Assembly (NCBI GenBank): GCA_018241865.1
Contig: JAFECY010000176.1
Coordinates: forward strand, 1-10,168
Source: Pseudomonadota bacterium
Lineage (GTDB): Bacteria; Pseudomonadota; Gammaproteobacteria; Burkholderiales; Burkholderiaceae_D
Direction: 5' to 3'
Length of the DNA stretch: 10,168 nucleotides
Position numbers and translations under genes: made by a program. Below the pieces are notes generated by a model. That model did no database searches, was not told where the DNA came from, and saw nothing but the letters and a program-made list of their open reading frames with translations. Numbering within the stretch: position 1 is the stretch's first letter; every line of letters starts with the position of its first letter. Shown here piece by piece: positions 6,553-10,168 of this stretch.

Positions 6553-7907
6553 TGCGTTATTTCCGTTCGATGAGCGGACGGGTGTTTTTGATTTTGCTGG
6601 CCGGTGTGCTGGCCTCGGCCGCGCTGACTTGGTGGCTGGCCTTCGGCGAGCGTCAGCGCACCATGAGCCAGTTCCGTGAAACGCGCGTGCTGGAGCAATT
6701 AGAGCAATTCGTCTTGGCGCTCGACGCGGTGCCGCCGACATCGCGCCCCGCTTTTGTCTCGACCGTGCGACGTTTCGGTCCGCGCGCGGAATTACTGCCG
6801 GCCGGCGACATGCCGGCACAAGCGCAAGAAGGTTTCGCTCGTTTGCTCAGCGAGCGACTCGGCGCAGGGTTCAGCGTCGCCACTTTGCCGCAGCCAGCGA
6901 CGGCATGCTTACCACGCGGCCGCGGCGCGAGCGTGCAATCCGAGTTGACGCCGCCGCATCCGTTGTGCGACATGCTGGTGGTGCGTCTGCGCGACGGCGC
7001 ACAAGTGCGATTGCGTTTTGTTTTGCCGCGCGGCGCACTGCCGCCGCTGCGCCCGGATTTTTTCATCTATCTTGCGCTCTTCATGTGCAGCATCGCCGCG
7101 CTGGCTTATTGGGTGGCGCGCATGAGCACGGCGCCGCTCAAGCAACTGGCGCACGCCGCCGAAGGGCTCGGCAATAATCTCGATCAACCGCCGCTGCCGC
7201 AGCAAGGCACCAGTGAAATTCGTCTAGCGACGGCAGCCTTCAATGCCATGCAGACGCGTTTGCGCGAGCATATCCGCCAACGCACGCAGATGCTGGCCGC
7301 CATCACCCACGATCTGCAGACGCCGCTGACCCGTTTGCGTTTGCGGCTAGAAAAAGTGGAGGACACCGCCTTGCGCGAACGTCTGATCGAAGATTTGGCG
7401 CATACCCAAGCGATCGTGCGTGAAGGATTGGATTTGGCGCGCAGCGTCGATGCCAGCGAAGCGCTGCAGCCGTTGGCCATCGATTCCTTGCTCGACAGTG
7501 TCTGTAGCGATGCCGCCGATGCCGGCCAGCCAGTGACGTTGGATGGTCACACCGGACTGACATTGCCAGCGCGGCCGGTCGCTTTGCGCCGCTGCCTAAC
7601 CAACCTGATCGACAATGCCGTCCAATATGGCCAAGCGGCGCGCGTCGCTGTACTCAGGGAAATGATCGACGACCGCACTTGGGTGCGCATCGCCATCCGC
7701 GACAACGGCCCCGGCATACCCGAGGCGCACTTGCAGCAAGTGTTCGAGCCATTCCACCGGTTGGAAAGTTCGCGCTCGCGCCAAACCGGCGGCACCGGCC
7801 TCGGACTAACGATCGCCGCGAATATCGCCGCACAGCACGGCGGCAGCATCACCTTAGCCAATCACCCGGAAGGCGGACTGGAAGCGGTGTTGCTGCTGCC
7901 AAGCTGA
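6549..7907 (+). CDS. EnvZ-like sensor histidine kinase
   Basis: A 452-residue inner-membrane kinase, partner of the preceding regulator. The first membrane helix is at about 10-32. A periplasmic sensor region of about 135 residues follows, with cysteines C120 and C140. The second helix is at about 171-193, then a HAMP linker to about 245. The phosphorylated H254 sits in AAITHDLQTPLTRLRLRLE, the EnvZ-type H-box. The ATPase domain shows the N-box NLIDNAVQYG (N352, N356), DNGPGIPE from D385, VFEPFHRLE, and GGTGLGL at 414-420. All catalytic elements are intact. The start overlaps the regulator stop (ATGA), and a second ATG follows immediately. Its signal is not evident from the sensor region, which I do not recognise. 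The context of pump and LTXXQ genes suggests envelope stress or a toxic compound. Confidence 0.93.
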   Translation: MMRYFRSMSGRVFLILLAGVLASAALTWWLAFGERQRTMSQFRETRVLEQLEQFVLALDAVPPTSRPAFVSTVRRFGPRAELLPAGDMPAQAQEGFARLLSERLGAGFSVATLPQPATACLPRGRGASVQSELTPPHPLCDMLVVRLRDGAQVRLRFVLPRGALPPLRPDFFIYLALFMCSIAALAYWVARMSTAPLKQLAHAAEGLGNNLDQPPLPQQGTSEIRLATAAFNAMQTRLREHIRQRTQMLAAITHDLQTPLTRLRLRLEKVEDTALRERLIEDLAHTQAIVREGLDLARSVDASEALQPLAIDSLLDSVCSDAADAGQPVTLDGHTGLTLPARPVALRRCLTNLIDNAVQYGQAARVAVLREMIDDRTWVRIAIRDNGPGIPEAHLQQVFEPFHRLESSRSRQTGGTGLGLTIAANIAAQHGGSITLANHPEGGLEAVLLLPS

Positions 7908-8075
7908 TTGCAACGCAGTAACAAGATTGACGCACAATCAAAAAATCGCATGGTATTTTCGCCGCGGTCGCCGTGACCGCCGTGGTTCAGCATGCGTATT
8001 CTTTTGCGCCAATTCTGCGTAACTTATTCAGTGTAGTCCTATACTGCCCCTGTCCTTCACTTGCTCAAGCACGCC
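7908..8075 (+). promoter_or_regulatory. Intergenic region before pgl with a possible -10 element
   Basis: 168 bases without a gene. TATACT at 8040-8045 is a good -10, but no TTGACA-like hexamer lies 16-18 bases upstream, so the promoter call is weak. A short inverted repeat GCGGTC-N5-GACCGC occurs at 7964-7980, without a T-run. No convincing terminator follows the kinase gene, so read-through into pgl is possible. Confidence 0.3.
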
Positions 8076-8780
8076 ATGAGTTGGCAATTACATCGCTACG
8101 ATCACATCGAACAGGCTGCACAGGCGCTGACGCAAGCCATCGGCGACGATCTGCAACGCGCGCTCGATACGAACGAACGGGGTTTGCTGTTGCTGTCCGG
8201 GGGGCGCAGTCCCTTACCGCTGTTTGCTGCGTTGGCGCGACAGAATTGGCCGTGGTCGCGCATCGATGTGTCGCTAGTCGATGAACGCTGCGTGCCGGAC
8301 ACGCATGCGGATGCCAATCTTGCGTTGTTGCGACGACATCTGTTGCAAGGGCCGGCCGCTGCTGCACGTCTGTTGCCCTTGATGGTGGCGCAACAGAACG
8401 GCGAAGATCGCTGGCATTGGGCGCAGCGCGCGGCCGCCAACGCGGCGGCTGATCCTCGGTTGGCGCGACCGGCGGCCGTGGTGCTCGGCTTCGGCAATGA
8501 TGGTCACACTGCTTCGCTGTTCGCCGATGCGCCGCAATGGCCGCAGGCGCAACACAGTGCTGCGCGCTATCTGGCGCTGATGCCGGGGCAAGCGGCGCAT
8601 GCGCGCGTCAGTCTGTCGTTGCCGGCACTGATCGAACAAGGGCGCTGCTACGTCTGGTCGAGCGGTGCTGACAAACTGGAAACCTTGCATCAGGCGCAGG
8701 CCGGTGCATTACCCGGCGCGTTGGCACAATTGTTGGCGCATCCGACTGTGACGCTGGAGATGTTTCACGGCGATCAATAG
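8076..8780 (+). CDS. pgl: 6-phosphogluconolactonase
   Basis: A 234-residue cytosolic enzyme that hydrolyses 6-phospho-D-glucono-1,5-lactone to 6-phosphogluconate, the second step of the oxidative pentose phosphate pathway and also feeding the Entner-Doudoroff route. Family signatures are visible: SGGRSPLPLF (41-50), SLVDERCV (66-73) and GFGNDGHTASLF (138-149; usual form GMGEDGHTASLF), with SGADKLETL near the C-terminus. Length fits the DevB/Pgl family. ATG 8076 is chosen, giving MSWQLHRYD; a TTG at 8061 could add five residues, and no Shine-Dalgarno decides between them. Usual partners zwf and edd are absent nearby, so the gene appears to be a single unit. Nothing links it functionally to the two-component genes upstream. 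Confidence 0.93.
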   Translation: MSWQLHRYDHIEQAAQALTQAIGDDLQRALDTNERGLLLLSGGRSPLPLFAALARQNWPWSRIDVSLVDERCVPDTHADANLALLRRHLLQGPAAAARLLPLMVAQQNGEDRWHWAQRAAANAAADPRLARPAAVVLGFGNDGHTASLFADAPQWPQAQHSAARYLALMPGQAAHARVSLSLPALIEQGRCYVWSSGADKLETLHQAQAGALPGALAQLLAHPTVTLEMFHGDQ

Positions 8781-8845
8781 CGACCCGGCATGCTGCACCG
8801 CCGCAGGCGATTGCATCGCGCAGGTGCCAAAACGCACAAAGACGG

Positions 8846-8854
8846 TGGTATTCT
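8846..8854 (+). promoter_or_regulatory. Candidate extended -10 promoter for the receiver-PAS-GGDEF gene
   Basis: TGGTATTCT reads as an extended -10 (TG-N-TATTCT). The -35 position holds only TGCCAA or GCCAAA, a weak match. Transcription would begin near 8861, leaving a leader of about 40 bases with the hairpin at 8865-8877 close to its 5' end. The rest of 8781-8899 shows only a minor GCGAT-TGC-ATCGC repeat (8807-8819) and no terminator after pgl. Confidence 0.3.
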
Positions 8855-8864
8855 TGTTCATCCA

Positions 8865-8877
8865 TCCCGGTACGGGA
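8865..8877 (+). repeat. Small palindrome TCCCG-GTA-CGGGA
   Basis: A perfect 5-bp inverted repeat with a 3-base centre, ending 8 bases before the ribosome site of the signalling gene. It could be a small leader hairpin or an operator half-turn palindrome, but is short enough to arise by chance. Confidence 0.35.
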
Positions 8878-8885
8878 AAATTCAC

Positions 8886-8892
8886 AAGGGAG
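8886..8892 (+). promoter_or_regulatory. Ribosome binding site fixing a GTG start
   Basis: AAGGGAG, 7 bases before GTG 8900. It supports a GTG start for the receiver-PAS-GGDEF gene, whose frame has no nearby ATG before the conserved receiver beta-1 strand. Confidence 0.7.
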
Positions 8893-8899
8893 CGGCAAG

Positions 8900-10168
8900 G
8901 TGAATGGCGAGAATGGCGCGCGCGCGCAAATCCTGATTGTCGATGACGTGCCGACCAATGTGGTGGTGCTCGGCAACGCTCTGTCCGATCATTACGACGT
9001 GCGCTTCGCCACTTCCGGCGCGGAAGCGATCGAATTGGCCAACCGCCTGCCGCCCGACCTGATTCTGCTCGACGTCATGATGCCCGGCATGAGCGGCCAC
9101 GACGTGCATCGCAAGTTGCGGCAAAACGATGCACTGCGCGATGTGCCTGTCATCTTCGTCACCGCCGACACCTCGGCCGACAGCGAGCTGGAAGGTTTCC
9201 GCTTCGGTGCCGAAGACTACATCACCAAACCCATCGTGGTGCCCATCCTGCTGGCGCGCGTAAAGAACGTGCTGGAGCGTCATCGCCGCCGGCGCGACCT
9301 CGAACTCTCGCTGTCCAGCGCCGAGCAAGGTTTGTGGGAATGGCGTACCAAAGATGAAACCGTCAAGTTCAACACGAACTGGGCCATTCCGCTCGGCTAT
9401 GCGCGCGACGAAATGCATCCCTGCGTGATGAGCTGGCAGCATTTGGTGCACCCGGACGACTGGCCGGCGTTGTTCGCCGCGCGCGATGCCTACTTCAGCG
9501 GCGAGTCCGGTTTGTTCGATCCCGAGATCCGCATGCGCCACAAGGACGACACCTTCGTCTGGATGCAATTGCACGGCAAGGCGGTCGAGTACGACGATAA
9601 GCAGCGCCCAGTCAGGTTGATGGGCACCTACATGAACATCGCCCGCCGCAAGCACGCCGAGATCGAACTACGCAAGCGCGAGACGCAACTCGCCACCATG
9701 ATCGCTTCGTTGCAGGAAGCGGTGCTGGTGCTCGACCAAACCGGCCACATCACCATGTGCCACGTGCCGCAGGACGGCAGCCTCGATTTCCTGTTGCCGG
9801 CGCCGGTCGGCAAGTTGTACGCGGCGGCGCTGCCGATCGAGGTCGCGCGCCACATCGACAGCGCCATCGCCGAAACCCGCGCCAGCGGCCGCACCGCGCA
9901 GGGTGAATTCGATCTGCTGCACGATGAGCAACGCCGATACTTAACCCTGACCGTCAGCGCAATGGCCGGTTCCGATCAGAATCCGACCGGGTATCTGGCG
10001 ATGCTGCAAGACATCACCCCGCGCAAACAGGCCGAAGAAGAAATTCGCTCGCTCGCCTTCTTTGATCCGCTCACCAAACTGCCCAACCAGCGCATGCTGC
10101 GCGAACGCTTGCGGCTGGCGTTGGACGACAGCGCGCGCAGCAAACGCATGGGCGCGCTGCTGTTTCTC
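8900..10168 (+). CDS. Receiver-PAS-PAS-GGDEF signalling protein, N-terminal part (cut by window edge)
   Basis: The first 423 codons of a cytoplasmic signalling protein, open to the right edge. The receiver (about 10-130) has D15-D16 in ILIVDDVPTN, phosphate-accepting D58 in LILLDVMMPGMSG, T in FVTAD and K110 in ITKPI. A first PAS domain (about 136-254) has EQGLWEW, HPDDW, IRMRHKDDTFVWM and GTYMNIARRKHAE, the PAS_3 style. A second PAS-like domain (about 262-385) runs from LQEAVLVLDQTG to LAMLQDITPRKQAEEE. At 386 a GGDEF domain begins: FFDPLTKLPNQRML. The active-site GGDEF motif lies beyond the window, so activity is unproven, and an additional EAL phosphodiesterase domain may follow. It probably makes or breaks cyclic-di-GMP under control of phosphorylation and a PAS-sensed signal. 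No kinase partner is adjacent. The coding start contains a (GC)6 tract at 8916-8927. Confidence 0.9.
   Translation, partial: MNGENGARAQILIVDDVPTNVVVLGNALSDHYDVRFATSGAEAIELANRLPPDLILLDVMMPGMSGHDVHRKLRQNDALRDVPVIFVTADTSADSELEGFRFGAEDYITKPIVVPILLARVKNVLERHRRRRDLELSLSSAEQGLWEWRTKDETVKFNTNWAIPLGYARDEMHPCVMSWQHLVHPDDWPALFAARDAYFSGESGLFDPEIRMRHKDDTFVWMQLHGKAVEYDDKQRPVRLMGTYMNIARRKHAEIELRKRETQLATMIASLQEAVLVLDQTGHITMCHVPQDGSLDFLLPAPVGKLYAAALPIEVARHIDSAIAETRASGRTAQGEFDLLHDEQRRYLTLTVSAMAGSDQNPTGYLAMLQDITPRKQAEEEIRSLAFFDPLTKLPNQRMLRERLRLALDDSARSKRMGALLFL

Noticed and set aside
7926..7946. GATTG-ACGCA-CAATC hairpin after the kinase gene, considered as a terminator
   Set aside because: The stem is short and AT-containing, and on the plus strand it is followed by an A-run rather than a T-run. 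On the minus strand the T-run would precede the stem, so it fits a terminator in neither direction.
7964..7980. GCGGTC-GCCGT-GACCGC inverted repeat before pgl
   Set aside because: Only 6 bp in a GC-rich region, without a T-run or association with a promoter element. Too weak to call as a separate regulatory feature.
8882..9655. 257-codon minus-strand open frame opposite the receiver-PAS gene
   Set aside because: The plus strand reads continuously through receiver and PAS motifs with all key residues. The antisense frame has no recognisable motif.

Overview
The window looks like a chromosomal stretch of a GC-rich Gram-negative proteobacterium. MdtABC-type RND efflux genes, a periplasmic LTXXQ protein, an OmpR/EnvZ-type two-component pair, and the codon and amino-acid style (Ala/Arg/Gln rich, strong G/C at third positions) suggest a betaproteobacterium, perhaps Burkholderiales/Oxalobacteraceae. 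That placement is inference from style; no marker gene fixes it. No mobile element, tRNA, rRNA or CRISPR array was found.

Left half, minus strand (read right to left, 5669 to 1): a probable operon encoding a secreted Spy/CpxP-like LTXXQ protein, the periplasmic adaptor MdtA, and the RND pump subunits MdtB (complete) and MdtC (first 141 residues, cut by the window edge). mdtB and mdtC overlap by 4 bases (GTGA) and mdtA-mdtB are 36 bases apart. The LTXXQ gene and mdtA are separated by 93 bases that hold a 9-bp inverted repeat and a good sigma70-like promoter candidate. A partner outer-membrane channel gene is not in the window and may lie beyond base 1.

Centre: a 142-base divergent intergenic region (5670-5811) separates the efflux operon from a plus-strand two-component operon, an OmpR-family response regulator and an EnvZ-like histidine kinase overlapping by ATGA. 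The region contains a direct repeat TTGTATC-N3-TTGTATC with 10-bp spacing, of the layout OmpR-family regulators bind, just upstream of a TTGACA hexamer facing the efflux operon. The arrangement suggests a local envelope-stress circuit like the E. coli BaeSR regulon (mdtABC plus spy): the kinase senses periplasmic damage or toxic compounds, and the regulator induces a periplasmic chaperone-like protein and the pump.

Right half, plus strand: pgl (6-phosphogluconolactonase, oxidative pentose phosphate or Entner-Doudoroff route) stands alone between two short intergenic regions. It is followed by a large signalling gene that runs off the right edge: receiver, two PAS domains and the beginning of a GGDEF domain, probably a phosphorylation-controlled cyclic-di-GMP enzyme.

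Most of the window is recognisable core and envelope biology. The points most worth checking are the divergent control region, the unusual C-terminal extension of MdtA (which carries a motif resembling its LTXXQ neighbour), and the inverted repeat around the putative mdtA promoter.
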